DNA of 49,713 nucleotides from an uncultured Bacillota bacterium (GTDB lineage Bacteria > Bacillota > Clostridia > Christensenellales > UBA1242), in assembly GCA_900551705.1 (NCBI GenBank), contig URWY01000008.1, positions 1 through 49,713 on the forward strand. Direction: 5' to 3'. Below, piece after piece: positions 14,638 to 23,426 of the stretch; the stretch's first letter is position 1; every line of letters begins with the position of its first letter. A program made the translations under genes and the position numbers. The notes under the pieces were generated by a model. It was not told where the DNA came from. It made no database searches and saw only the letters and a list, made by a program, of their open reading frames with translations.

Positions 14638-15479
14638 TTTCTGCCCCCTTCAATTTCTAAATGCACCATAATTTCATCCAAACTAGGCGCCGAAACATTC
14701 AGATTTTCAGTTTTTGCATCAGACTTTATAAGTCCTTCAAAACCATTTTTAACCTGCTTTAAACCAACAATTTGTTCTTTCAACGCACCAATATCGCTTT
14801 CAGCATCAAATTTAACAAGTTTATACGCATTTAAAACATTTTCCAGCGTGTCGCTCATTAAAACTTCGCCATTCGATACATAAATCAAATCGTCACTAAT
14901 ACGCATCAAATCGCTTGTGATATGAGTTGAAAACAAAACCGTCACCCCAGTTTTTTTAACTAAATCTAAAATTAAGTCGCAAAATTCTTCACGCGATAAT
15001 GGATCAAGCCCGCTTGTTGGCTCGTCCATAATCAAAAGTTTAGCATTATGCGATAGCGCCAGCGTGATAGAAAATTTGACCTTCATGCCCTCCGATAATT
15101 CTTTTATCTTTTTATTTTCGTCAAGCCCAAAAAAATTCAAATATTCCCTATATTTTTGCTCGTCCCATTTGGAATAAAAAATTGATGTTGCTTTGCTTAT
15201 TGCTTTAATGGTTTTTAATTGATAATAATCAAATCCGCCACTAACAAAACCGATTTTTTCTTTAATTTCTTGCTCATTCTCTCTAAAATTTAAACCAAAA
15301 AACTCAATTTTGCCGTCAGATTGTATCAGATTTAAAATGCTTTTTAAAATGGTGCTTTTGCCCGCCCCATTACGCCCAATCAAGCCAACAATATGCCCTT
15401 CTTCAATAGAAAACGACACATTTTTAAGTTCAAAACTCGGATATTTTTTTACAAGATTTTCAACTTCTAAAACTTTCAC
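14634..15479 (-). CDS. ABC transporter ATP-binding protein
   Basis: 281 aa. Walker A is GRNGAGKST (about 36-44), the signature is LSEGMKVK (about 128), and Walker B is LLIMDEPTSGLD (about 148-159), followed by the H-loop in FSTHITSD. An accessory C-terminal region of about 70 aa follows, as in drug or lantibiotic-type exporter ATPases. The start is GTG, overlapping the abrB stop as GTGA, with GGGGGC as ribosome site. It powers the permease encoded downstream. Confidence 0.93.
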   Translation of the reverse strand: MKVLEVENLVKKYPSFELKNVSFSIEEGHIVGLIGRNGAGKSTILKSILNLIQSDGKIEFFGLNFRENEQEIKEKIGFVSGGFDYYQLKTIKAISKATSIFYSKWDEQKYREYLNFFGLDENKKIKELSEGMKVKFSITLALSHNAKLLIMDEPTSGLDPLSREEFCDLILDLVKKTGVTVLFSTHITSDLMRISDDLIYVSNGEVLMSDTLENVLNAYKLVKFDAESDIGALKEQIVGLKQVKNGFEGLIKSDAKTENLNVSAPSLDEIMVHLEIEGGRK

Positions 15480-15703
15480 TTGTTGCCCCCATGCTTGATA
15501 AGTTTACTCATACCTTCCCAAAATTTTTCTGCATTTTCAAGAGATTGCAAGCCCACACCTTGATTTATATCAGCAAGCAAAAGCAAACAATCTCCTGGTT
15601 TAAAATTAAACATTTCTCTCACTTCTTTTGGAATTACAATTTGCCCCTTGCTACCAATTTTTACCATTGCCATAAATTTGCCTTTTGGAAATTCTCCCTC
15701 CAT
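15476..15703 (-). CDS. AbrB/MazE-family DNA-binding regulator
   Basis: About 75 aa. The core MVKIGSKGQIVIPKEVREMF is the swapped-hairpin AbrB domain, and GDCLLLLAD completes it. A short C-terminal helix follows. It is the first gene of a three-gene operon with the ABC exporter and probably controls it. I use the ATG at 15703 (GGAGGGG before it); the longer frame would start at TTG. Confidence 0.88.
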   Translation of the reverse strand: MEGEFPKGKFMAMVKIGSKGQIVIPKEVREMFNFKPGDCLLLLADINQGVGLQSLENAEKFWEGMSKLIKHGGNK

Positions 15704-15792
15704 AACCCCTCCATTAAATAATACTTTCAAAGTATGAAAAGTATAACTTGTAATACCAATTATTTACCACATTTTCTCCAATAAGTCAAACA

Positions 15793-15825
15793 AAAAACAC
15801 CCACAATCGTGAGTGCTTTTTTGTT
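15793..15825 (-). terminator. terminator of the secreted LRR gene
   Basis: The stem CACTCAC/GTGGGTG (one G-U pair) is followed by TTTTTT on the minus strand, just after the stop at 15841. Confidence 0.75.
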
Positions 15826-15840
15826 TCCTGGTTTTAAAAA

Positions 15841-17694
15841 TTAGGCATTTTTAGTATATAAAACATAACCTTCTCTATCACTTGATGCTGCTTTTGTAAA
15901 TGAACCTGTAATGTATGATCCAACTGTCAAGCCATCTTTCACATAAACTTTTGTGGCATTATCCAATAAGCAACTATCACTTGATCCAAGCCCCGCAATC
16001 GTTGCTGAGTCAATTATAACTTCTGTTAAGTTATTACATCTCCAAAATGCACTTTCACCGATACTTGTTATATTATCTGTAATTTCAATAGTTTTTATAG
16101 TTGAAAAGTCAAATGCTCCATAGCCAATTTTTTCAACTTTTTCACCTATTACAATTTTGTCACATTCAAAATATTTTAAAGCATATTCTCCGATTTCTAA
16201 AACATCTTTAGATGTAAAAAAATTGTTTGATGTTTCGCATAATGTTGAATATTCGAAAATAAATTCATATTTGCTAAAATTTGGATCATTACTATGGTCT
16301 GATCTAAATGTAAATTGATCACTATTAGAATATGCCGTAGCTTCAAATACATTATTAAATTCTTTAATAAGTTCTTTCTTTCCTTGATATTTATATGAAA
16401 ATTTGCATGGATAAGAAACTGTTATTAAATCACTCAGAAACCCGTCTTCAGAACTAAGATAAGTAGGGTTCAAATTAAATTTTATTAACTTAAAATCTCT
16501 ATTTCTAACTTTAACTGTATTTGGAATCGTTATTATTTTATCAGAACCTAAATATTTACTAATAGAAAGACCATTTAAAATTTCATAAAGTTTTCCTTCT
16601 TCTAAATTAATTCCATTAGTTTTGTAAGTGAACCCAGTATATTCGCTATCCCAAAGTCCAACAGTGTAACCTTTAACAGTGCCCTTTTCTGATTTTGCTG
16701 TCACTTTCAACGCTGTTTCTGAAAGATAATCGTTTGCGAAATCTTCTGCTTTTTCTCCAAATGTTTCTTCAGCACCAGTTGAATATTTCAAAGTGATATA
16801 ATCAACATTTCTTGTATCAAATTTCAATGTCACTTCTTCATCATAAGGGAATTTTGTTTCTCTGAGTAATGATTGTTTCTCGCCAATTGTAACATTAATA
16901 TCACCGACACTCGATGCAATTTCGTCTGCTGTAAATTCGGTTTGAGTTCCTGATTTAACTATCTTACCTTCGTCAACCTTAGCAAAGTTAACTTCGCTTG
17001 AAATCTTCCAACCTAATGCTTTTGCTTGTTCGGCTGTTGCATCGCCTTGGAGTGTTTCGAGTGTGAGATAAACTTCAATCTTGTTGATTGATGTTGTTTC
17101 GTCAATTTTGAAGCCGCCACCTTCGCCGTTGTTATCTGCTCCTGTAAAGCCAGCACCTTCAATGATGAACTTTGCATCTGTTGCAAACAAATCTACAAAT
17201 GTTGTTGCTGTTTTTGTAAACTTGTTTAGCGTTGAACCTGTTGCGTAGTAAAAGTAGCCGTCACCAGACTCTACCCAGTTTGTGCCAAAGAAATCTGAAC
17301 TCGTTTTTATTAACTTTGTTGATTCAGCGAATTCAACTGGCGTTTCTCCGTTGTAAAACTTATACGAAAGTTTTACTCTTGCATAAAAGTTGACAGATTC
17401 TGCGTTCGCTCTTATGCCTGCTGCATTGACTGGTATGTTTTGTCCTGGTTGAGCGTTTGTTTCGTCAAACAACAAAAATGTGGTTGTTGTATCACGCGAC
17501 CAAATGCCTTCGTCTGGTGTTTTACCAAAACCCTTGTAGTCAATGATGATACCTTGATCCATGCTCAATGTACCTGTGGCTTGACGCTTTGCTTGATAGA
17601 AAGCTCCAGTGATACCAATTGCGAGCGCCAGGCATAACAAAAGCGCTACTGCAATGATAACAACTTTCAAGCCGTTTTTGCTTTTAACTTGCAT
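15841..17694 (-). CDS. secreted/anchored LRR (BspA-like) surface protein
   Basis: A 617-aa exported protein. Residues 8-30 are a hydrophobic signal or anchor (VVIIAVALLLCLALAIGITG) followed by a segment resembling SipW-type TasA/camelysin signal regions (AFYQAKRQATGTLSMDQG). Residues 40-230 look like a beta-rich camelysin-like domain. The C-terminal ~120 residues hold LRR_5 repeats (DVLEIGEYALKYFECDKIVI, KIGYGAFDFSTIKTIEIT, SIGESAFWRCNNLTEVII), the BspA-type repeats used in adhesion. SD AAAGGAGAG precedes the ATG. No LPXTG sorting signal or C-terminal anchor is visible. The ligand is unknown. Confidence 0.8.
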   Translation of the reverse strand: MQVKSKNGLKVVIIAVALLLCLALAIGITGAFYQAKRQATGTLSMDQGIIIDYKGFGKTPDEGIWSRDTTTTFLLFDETNAQPGQNIPVNAAGIRANAESVNFYARVKLSYKFYNGETPVEFAESTKLIKTSSDFFGTNWVESGDGYFYYATGSTLNKFTKTATTFVDLFATDAKFIIEGAGFTGADNNGEGGGFKIDETTSINKIEVYLTLETLQGDATAEQAKALGWKISSEVNFAKVDEGKIVKSGTQTEFTADEIASSVGDINVTIGEKQSLLRETKFPYDEEVTLKFDTRNVDYITLKYSTGAEETFGEKAEDFANDYLSETALKVTAKSEKGTVKGYTVGLWDSEYTGFTYKTNGINLEEGKLYEILNGLSISKYLGSDKIITIPNTVKVRNRDFKLIKFNLNPTYLSSEDGFLSDLITVSYPCKFSYKYQGKKELIKEFNNVFEATAYSNSDQFTFRSDHSNDPNFSKYEFIFEYSTLCETSNNFFTSKDVLEIGEYALKYFECDKIVIGEKVEKIGYGAFDFSTIKTIEITDNITSIGESAFWRCNNLTEVIIDSATIAGLGSSDSCLLDNATKVYVKDGLTVGSYITGSFTKAASSDREGYVLYTKNA

Positions 17695-17825
17695 TTTCTT
17701 CTCTCCTTTCTAATTTTAATTTATTATCTTATTTTAAGATATTTTTATTATACTTTTTTAGAAAACCACTGTCAAACTTTTTAAAGTATTTTGACAAATT
17801 TAAATAATATTTAAAAATTTTAAAA

Positions 17826-17902
17826 TTTTGTGGCAATTGCCACCCCTTAACCCCCTAAATTTGCCATTTTCAAGCCAAAAATGCTACAAGGTAGCCAAAA
17901 AA
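17826..17902. repeat. 77-bp interspersed intergenic repeat, copy 2
   Basis: This is the partner of 58-134, with the same palindrome, the same internal hairpin and about three mismatches. It lies in the 360-bp gap between the divergent LRR and XRE genes. Confidence 0.85.
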
Positions 17903-17944
17903 GTTAACTCATTTTCTTTGGAAAAAGCGTTAAATTTTCAAACA

Positions 17945-17973
17945 TTGACAAATCAAATTAATTTTAATAATAT
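17945..17973 (+). promoter_or_regulatory. promoter upstream of the XRE gene
   Basis: A TTGACA (17945-17950), 17-bp spacer and TAATAT (17968-17973) point at the XRE gene. A second -10-like TATAAT (18044-18049) lies 9 bp before the ATG at 18059 and could give a leaderless message. The rest of the gap 17695-18058 holds only the repeat copy and the upstream region of the LRR gene. Confidence 0.55.
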
Positions 17974-18058
17974 GAAGTATTATACTTAGTTTTGTCGTAA
18001 TTGTTTTACGATTATGCTTAGTGATGACTCGACTACTTTAATATATAATTACGATGAT

Positions 18059-18361
18059 ATGGATATTTTAGAAAAAATTAAATTACTTAGAATAGAAAGG
18101 CATTGGAGCGAATACCAACTGTCGCAAGAATCAGGAATACCGCAATCAACAATTTCTTCATGGTATAAAAAACAGGTTATGCCTTCACTCAATTCGCTAA
18201 AAAGTATTTGTGACGCATTTAACATTACTCTTGGACAGTTCTTTTCAGATGACGAATACGACATTGATTTAACAGAAAACCAAAAAAACATGCTAAAAGC
18301 GTTTAACAAATTGCCTAAAAATGCACAGCAAGATTTCATTAAATTATTAAGTAACTTTTAA
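18059..18361 (+). CDS. XRE-family transcriptional regulator
   Basis: A ~100-aa regulator with a Cro/C1-type HTH: ILEKIKLLRIERHWSEYQLS, then SGIPQSTISSWYKKQ as recognition region (about 25-39), then PSLNSLKSICDAFNITLGQF. A short C-terminal helix follows (LPKNAQQDFIKLLSNF). I place the start at 18059 because the domain begins there; an in-frame ATG at 18014 would add 15 residues, and neither has a clear SD. It converges with serS across a shared terminator. Target genes unknown. Confidence 0.85.
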   Translation: MDILEKIKLLRIERHWSEYQLSQESGIPQSTISSWYKKQVMPSLNSLKSICDAFNITLGQFFSDDEYDIDLTENQKNMLKAFNKLPKNAQQDFIKLLSNF

Positions 18362-18363
18362 AA

Positions 18364-18391
18364 AAATAGGTTGAACTATCAACCTATTTTT
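18364..18391. terminator. bidirectional terminator between XRE gene and serS
   Basis: The stem AAATAGGTTGA/TCAACCTATTT with A and T tracts on both sides serves both convergent genes. Confidence 0.85.
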
Positions 18392-18395
18392 ATAT

Positions 18396-19673
18396 TTATT
18401 TCATTATTTCAAGTCCGCCCATGTAAGGTCTTAAAACTTCTGGGATAACAACTGAACCATCTTCTTGTAAGTTATTTTCAAGAACTGCAATCAACGCTCT
18501 TGTGCTTGCCAAAACTGTGTTATTTAAGGTGTGAGCATAATAGTTGCCTTTTTCGCCTTTGATTTTAATTCCAAGTCTTCTTGCTTGTGCATCGCCAAGA
18601 TTTGAGCAAGAACCAACTTCAAAGTATTTTTGTTGTCTTGGGCTCCATGCTTCAACATCGCAACTCTTAACTTTCAAGTCTGCCAAATCGCCACTGCAAC
18701 ATTCCAAAAGCCTTACAGGAACATTCATATTCCTGAATATTTCAACTGTGTAACTCCACATTTTGTTATACCAATCCATACTCTCTTCTGGCTTGCAGAT
18801 AACAATCATTTCTTGTTTTTCAAATTGGTGAACTCTGTAAATTCCTCTTTCTTCAATGCCATGAGCACCAACTTCTTTTCTGAAACATGGTGAATAACTT
18901 GTCATCGTAATTGGCAAAGCATCTTCTTTTATGATTTGGTCTTTAAATTTACCAATCATACTATGTTCGCTTGTGCCAATAAGATAAAGGTCTTCCCCTT
19001 CAATTTTATACATCATGTTTTCCATTTCGGCAAAACTCATAACACCTGTTACAACTTCACTTCTAATCATGAAAGGTGGAATACAATATGTGAAACCCTT
19101 GTTGATCATGTAATCTCTGCCATAAGCAATCATGGAACTTACAAGCCTTGCAGGATTTCCCATCAAATAATAGAAACCATTGCCGCTTGTTCTTCCAGCG
19201 CTATCTTTATCAAGCCCATTAAATCTATTTAAAATATCTGAATGATAAGGGACTTCAAAACTAGGCACAACTGGCTCGCCAAACTTTTTGAGTTCAACAT
19301 TTTCGCTATCGTCTTTACCAATAGGAACAGACGCGTCAATGATATTTGGAATAACCATCATACGCTTTTTAATTTCGCCTACGATATTTTTTTCATCTTC
19401 TTCAATACTAACAAGTTTTTCGTTTATTTCAACAACTCTCTTTTTCATTTGTTCTGCTTCTTCGAGTTGTTTATTTCTCATAAGCAAACCGATTTTTTGA
19501 GATGTTGCATTTCTTTCTGCTCTTAAATTATCGCCTTCTTGTTTTAAGTTGCGATTTTTTTCATATAGTTCCACAACTTCGTCAACAAGTGGAAGTTTTG
19601 CATCTTGAAACTTTTTCTTAATATTTTCTTTTACAAGTTCTTGATTGTCAATTAAAAATTTTATGTCTAACAT
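18396..19673 (-). CDS. serS: seryl-tRNA synthetase
   Basis: A 425-aa class II aminoacyl-tRNA synthetase that charges tRNA-Ser. The N-terminus is the tRNA-binding coiled coil (about 27-105). The catalytic core shows motif 2 (YSPCFRKEVG, RGIYRVHQFEKQEM) and motif 3 (NNTVLASTRALIAVLEN). The length is normal for the family. No T-box element is visible in the short upstream gap. SD AGGAG precedes the ATG. Confidence 0.97.
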   Translation of the reverse strand: MLDIKFLIDNQELVKENIKKKFQDAKLPLVDEVVELYEKNRNLKQEGDNLRAERNATSQKIGLLMRNKQLEEAEQMKKRVVEINEKLVSIEEDEKNIVGEIKKRMMVIPNIIDASVPIGKDDSENVELKKFGEPVVPSFEVPYHSDILNRFNGLDKDSAGRTSGNGFYYLMGNPARLVSSMIAYGRDYMINKGFTYCIPPFMIRSEVVTGVMSFAEMENMMYKIEGEDLYLIGTSEHSMIGKFKDQIIKEDALPITMTSYSPCFRKEVGAHGIEERGIYRVHQFEKQEMIVICKPEESMDWYNKMWSYTVEIFRNMNVPVRLLECCSGDLADLKVKSCDVEAWSPRQQKYFEVGSCSNLGDAQARRLGIKIKGEKGNYYAHTLNNTVLASTRALIAVLENNLQEDGSVVIPEVLRPYMGGLEIMK

Positions 19674-19774
19674 ACATTACTCCTAAAACAACACAAGTAT
19701 ACAACAAGAAAAATATTTTATCAAGAATAATAAAAAACTTTTTTAATTTTTTTTGATTGTGGTAAATTATAGTT

Positions 19775-20284
19775 ATGAAAATTAACGACGCAAAATTTTT
19801 TGAATGTCCACCAGCCGAACTTGCTGAAAAACTTATTGGCAAATACCTTTGCAGAGATACAGGCAGCGAAATAATCAAAGATGAAATCGTGGAAACCGAA
19901 GCATACTTTGGAGTTAACGACAGCGCCAGCCACGCTAGATTTGGTAAGACAGAAAGAAACAAATTAATGTGGGAAGAAGGCGGCACGATTTATGTTTATC
20001 TTTGTTACGGCATTCACGAAATGTTTAACATTGTAAGTGGAAAAAAAGGCGAAGTCGGAGCGGTTTTAATTAGAGGCACTAAATCTGCAAAAGGCCCTGG
20101 ATTATTAACAAAAAAATTCAAAATAAATAGGCAATTAAATGGCGAAAAAATAATAAATAATAATAAAATATGGTTAGAAAATAATTCCGAAAAAATAAAT
20201 ATTAAAAAAGAAAAAAGAATTGGAATTAATTTTGCAGAAAATAAAGATAAAAATGCTTTATTAAGATTTATTAAATTAAATTAA
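19775..20284 (+). CDS. 3-methyladenine DNA glycosylase (AAG/MPG family)
   Basis: A 169-aa base-excision enzyme that removes alkylated purines. Family signatures are visible: AEKLIGKYLCRDTG, the catalytic IVETEAYFGVNDSASHA (Glu acts on the water), GTIYVYLCYGIHEMFNIV, AVLIRG, GPGLLTKKF and RIGINFAENKDKNALLRF. It is shorter than the usual ~190-200 aa because a segment between the AVLIRG and GPG motifs is missing. There is no SD; a -10-like TAAATT lies 6 bp before the ATG, suggesting a leaderless message. Its end overlaps the convergent terminase gene by 4 bp. Confidence 0.92.
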   Translation: MKINDAKFFECPPAELAEKLIGKYLCRDTGSEIIKDEIVETEAYFGVNDSASHARFGKTERNKLMWEEGGTIYVYLCYGIHEMFNIVSGKKGEVGAVLIRGTKSAKGPGLLTKKFKINRQLNGEKIINNNKIWLENNSEKINIKKEKRIGINFAENKDKNALLRFIKLN

Positions 20285-21771
20285 CTTAAAAAATTAATTA
20301 TTTTTTGATTTTTTCTATTATTTTTTATTTTTTTAAATAATTTTTCTTTATCTTTTTGAATTTCAGATTTTATTTTTAATATATTTTTATTTTCAGGCCT
20401 ACTCATAATATAATATCGCAACTCATCAAGGGCGTGATCGTCCTTTTTTGTTGGAACATCGCCACTGCCCCAACTATAACCTTTTATTTCTCTAATTAGA
20501 TTTTCGCAAGTCTTAAAAATAAAAATTTTACTTTCACCATTCGCATTTTTTAAATAAGATTTCACCCTGTTAATGCCTGTGAATAAATCTTTATTAACTT
20601 TCGGATTTACACAAATACCGTTTTCAAAAAAAAGTTCAGTGACCGATTTTTCGCTCGCGAGCGTTTTTTGATTTGCCGCAGAGTCTATAAGCGCTTCAAT
20701 TTTTCCATTTAAACCATAATGCCAATTTAATTTTTCGCAAATACTTTTAATTTTGTTCGCATGATAAACTATATCCCTTTTTGCTTCGTAATGCTCTGCA
20801 ACAACATATATATTATTATCAAAATCAACAGCATACCAATGTGCAGAAAGCGGATTGTTAAGCCCTGGGTCGATAGAAATTTTATCCTGCCATTCAAAAG
20901 GAATTTCAAACGGGTCAATAACATGAATATTTGGGTCAAACTCGCTATACACAAGACCGCCATGAGTTAAAAACTTTCCATAACATCTTGCTTGCAACTC
21001 TTCTTCGCTCAAAGTTGACATCAAACTATCAATTTCTTTTTTGTCTAAATAAGGATTTTCATTCCAATTCATTTGACAACACCAAACTTCGCTGTTGCCA
21101 CTTTCATTTAAATAAATCTCGTCATATACCCAAGTTAAACCTTTAAGAGGCGTCATCGTGCCAAAAATCTCGCCCTTTTTGTCCAAAACGCGCATTTTGC
21201 ACTCGGAATATATTTCATAAGGCGGTTCTTCATCAAACCAAACATAATCTAAACTAGCACCTTGAAATTTTTCGCGCCCCTGGTCGCAACTTTTAAAACC
21301 AATTTTACTAACTCCTCCAAACTCGTTTTTTATTAATATATAATCAATCACGCCATTTTCAGCAAAATCTTTGCTTCCGCTGTCCATAACAATATCTAAA
21401 ATCCAATCTGGGTCTAAATAATGCAAGATTTTGCTTTGAGCAACATCTCTTTGAACTTGTTTTGAAATAGAAACCACCCAGCCGCTCGTGTTAGGTTTGT
21501 TTGGTTTAAAAGGGTGATTTCCCCTAGCAAGCCATACTGTTTCCACCGCTCCACATTCAGTCTTTCCGCTTCGATTTCCACCAAACACCCAGCGATTACG
21601 CTTTAAACATTTATGAAATTCCAACTGCTTTTTATGAATTTTTTTGCCAGAGTTATATCTTTTCAAATTGCTATGCCTTGCTCTAAACTTAAATTCGCTT
21701 TCAATTTCTTGTAAATCGGCCAATATCTGTTGTTTTGTCATACTTTCTCCATATTCAATTTTATTTGACAT
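20281..21771 (-). CDS. phage terminase large subunit, isolated
   Basis: A 496-aa phage DNA-packaging motor subunit. ATPase: Walker A FGGNRSGKTE (about 63-72), Walker B LDYVWFDEEPP (about 174-184) and coupling motif FGTMTPLKG. Nuclease (RNase H-like): ISIDPG (about 295), ALIDSAANQ (about 360) and DDHALDELRY (about 460). Both active sites look intact and the length is normal. No portal, capsid, tail or small-terminase gene lies beside it; neighbours are mpg and a membrane protein. It may be a domesticated or relic phage gene. A HTH gene of phage-like type lies 0.9 kb away. Confidence 0.9.
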   Translation of the reverse strand: MSNKIEYGESMTKQQILADLQEIESEFKFRARHSNLKRYNSGKKIHKKQLEFHKCLKRNRWVFGGNRSGKTECGAVETVWLARGNHPFKPNKPNTSGWVVSISKQVQRDVAQSKILHYLDPDWILDIVMDSGSKDFAENGVIDYILIKNEFGGVSKIGFKSCDQGREKFQGASLDYVWFDEEPPYEIYSECKMRVLDKKGEIFGTMTPLKGLTWVYDEIYLNESGNSEVWCCQMNWNENPYLDKKEIDSLMSTLSEEELQARCYGKFLTHGGLVYSEFDPNIHVIDPFEIPFEWQDKISIDPGLNNPLSAHWYAVDFDNNIYVVAEHYEAKRDIVYHANKIKSICEKLNWHYGLNGKIEALIDSAANQKTLASEKSVTELFFENGICVNPKVNKDLFTGINRVKSYLKNANGESKIFIFKTCENLIREIKGYSWGSGDVPTKKDDHALDELRYYIMSRPENKNILKIKSEIQKDKEKLFKKIKNNRKNQKIINFLS

Positions 21772-21814
21772 TTTTCTTATTCGCTTTATTAATTAAGTTG
21801 TCTATACTTTTGGT

Positions 21815-22675
21815 ATGAAAAAGAAAATTTTATTTGTATGTTTAATAATTTTTCTCTGCTTGGTCATTCTGCCATTAAAACTTGATGCAAAAATTTATGC
21901 CGACAACTACACTGCCGGCAGCCCACAATACGCTCGCGTTAAAGGCTCAAATGTTAAATTGTATAAAACTCCCGCTGCAATAGAAGATTATTCAAATGTT
22001 TATTTCACAATTCCAGAAAGTTATTTTGTTGAACTTTTAGACTACGAAAACGAAAACTATTTCAGCGCAAGATACTTAGATTGTTATGGTTATGTGAAAA
22101 TAAGCGAAGTCCAATGCGTATCTGGCGTGCCACAAAACCCGTTTGTAACAAAAGCAAGTTTCAGAGTTTTTGCTCCAAACGGTCTTGAACTGCGCTCGTC
22201 ACCTTCTCAGTCTGATGGTTTAAATGTGATTGCAAACATTAACTATCTTGAAACAAACTTACAATACTATGGAAAAATAGATGGCGAAGAAGCCATCGTA
22301 TATAAAGGCAACGAATGGTATTTCTGCAAATATACAAAAAACGGTCAAGAACAAAAAGGATATGTCTATTCCGTCTTTTGCGATTTGCTTACAACAATTT
22401 CAACCAACACTGAAATTTTAGAATATGTCAGCGAGCCAACTTTTGCAACAAAGGAAACAAATGCTCCCGCTGAAACAGACACTTCACTATCTTCATTGCC
22501 ATCAACAACTCAAATTTTAATTATCGTTGCCGTCTGCGTTCCTTGCGTGTTAATAATTTATTTACTATTCAGGCCAACAAGAATTACTGCCAGAGCATAT
22601 CAAAATGCAGAAGAAAAATCTGCAAAACGAAAAAAGCATAGTCGAAAACAAGATTACTACGAACTTGAAGAATAA
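21815..22675 (+). CDS. SH3-like-domain membrane protein
   Basis: 286 aa. A signal peptide (residues 4-25, ILFVCLIIFLCLVILPL) is followed by two SH3-like beta units (ARVKGSNVKLYKTP...YGYVKISEVQ, about 40-107; RVFAPNGLELRSSPS...KGYVYSVFCD, about 117-190). A Thr/Ser-rich linker, one membrane helix (TQILIIVAVCVPCVLIIYLLF, about 231-251) and a basic cytoplasmic tail follow. Such domains often bind cell wall. A -10 TATACT sits 6 bp before the ATG and there is no SD, so the message is probably leaderless. It lies between the terminase and HTH genes, both on the other strand. Function unknown. Confidence 0.75.
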   Translation: MKKKILFVCLIIFLCLVILPLKLDAKIYADNYTAGSPQYARVKGSNVKLYKTPAAIEDYSNVYFTIPESYFVELLDYENENYFSARYLDCYGYVKISEVQCVSGVPQNPFVTKASFRVFAPNGLELRSSPSQSDGLNVIANINYLETNLQYYGKIDGEEAIVYKGNEWYFCKYTKNGQEQKGYVYSVFCDLLTTISTNTEILEYVSEPTFATKETNAPAETDTSLSSLPSTTQILIIVAVCVPCVLIIYLLFRPTRITARAYQNAEEKSAKRKKHSRKQDYYELEE

Positions 22676-23236
22676 CTATCTAGCGATTTTATAAATTTTT
22701 TCCAAATATAATGGGCTTAAATTAAGCACATTATTTTTTGTTATGTTGCAGTTATATAATTTTTCTGTGTCAAAATACACTTCCATAATCCAACCTTCAT
22801 TTTTGAAATTATTTTCAAAATATTCTGCATCATAGCCATGAACGGCTAACCAAGACTCAAAACTGTCGTGCGCGCTGTTTAATTTCCTAAAATAAGTCCT
22901 TTCACTTAAATCCATAATAGCAGCAATATCCGCACTTGACATTCTATCAAAATATTTCAAAGCCAAAATTTTTGCAAAATTTCTTTCAATTCCCTTTAAT
23001 GCACTGATACAAATAACATTCAAATTGATTAACTGTTTTTTTCTTTCAGACATATTAATAATCCAATCTGCAACCGATGCGCAGTCGTTATTATACATAT
23101 TTTTACTATTAACAAAAGAAGAAGCCATAGCTTTTTTCTCTATGCAAGCATCAATGGAATTACAAATCCTTTCTAAATATTTTTGAACCGTCAGCAGTGT
23201 CCTAGCCCAAATTTTTAATGTCATATTTCCCTCCAA
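22676..23236 (-). CDS. sigma-70 region 4-like / phage regulator-like HTH protein
   Basis: 186 aa. The centre (about 92-130) carries a helix-turn-helix: ALKYFDRMSSADIAAIMDLS followed by ERTYFRKLNSAHDSFESWL. This resembles sigma-70 region 4 and the ArpU/RinA late-gene activators of Firmicute phages. No region 2 is present, so it is not a complete sigma factor. SD AGGGAAA precedes the ATG. Its nearness to an isolated terminase suggests phage origin; RinA-like proteins often lie just before terminase genes. Family assignment is tentative. Confidence 0.55.
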   Translation of the reverse strand: MEGNMTLKIWARTLLTVQKYLERICNSIDACIEKKAMASSFVNSKNMYNNDCASVADWIINMSERKKQLINLNVICISALKGIERNFAKILALKYFDRMSSADIAAIMDLSERTYFRKLNSAHDSFESWLAVHGYDAEYFENNFKNEGWIMEVYFDTEKLYNCNITKNNVLNLSPLYLEKIYKIAR

Positions 23237-23357
23237 AATTGTAATTTACAAATTAATTATAGTTTTGAGAAAAAACCAAATTCAAATACTACTGCCATAA
23301 TTTTACTTATTTTTGTAAAATAATCAAAATGTTTTTTACAAAATACTACAAAAATAC

Positions 23358-23396
23358 AAAAAAATCGACATTTAATTTTTACAAAATGCCGATTTT
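23358..23396 (-). terminator. terminator of dnaB
   Basis: The stem AATCGGCATTT/AAATGTCGATT (one G-U pair) with a following T run on the minus strand lies 30 bp beyond the dnaB stop. Confidence 0.7.
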
Positions 23397-23426
23397 ACAT
23401 ACTTTTATTCAAATTTTAGGGTTTTC

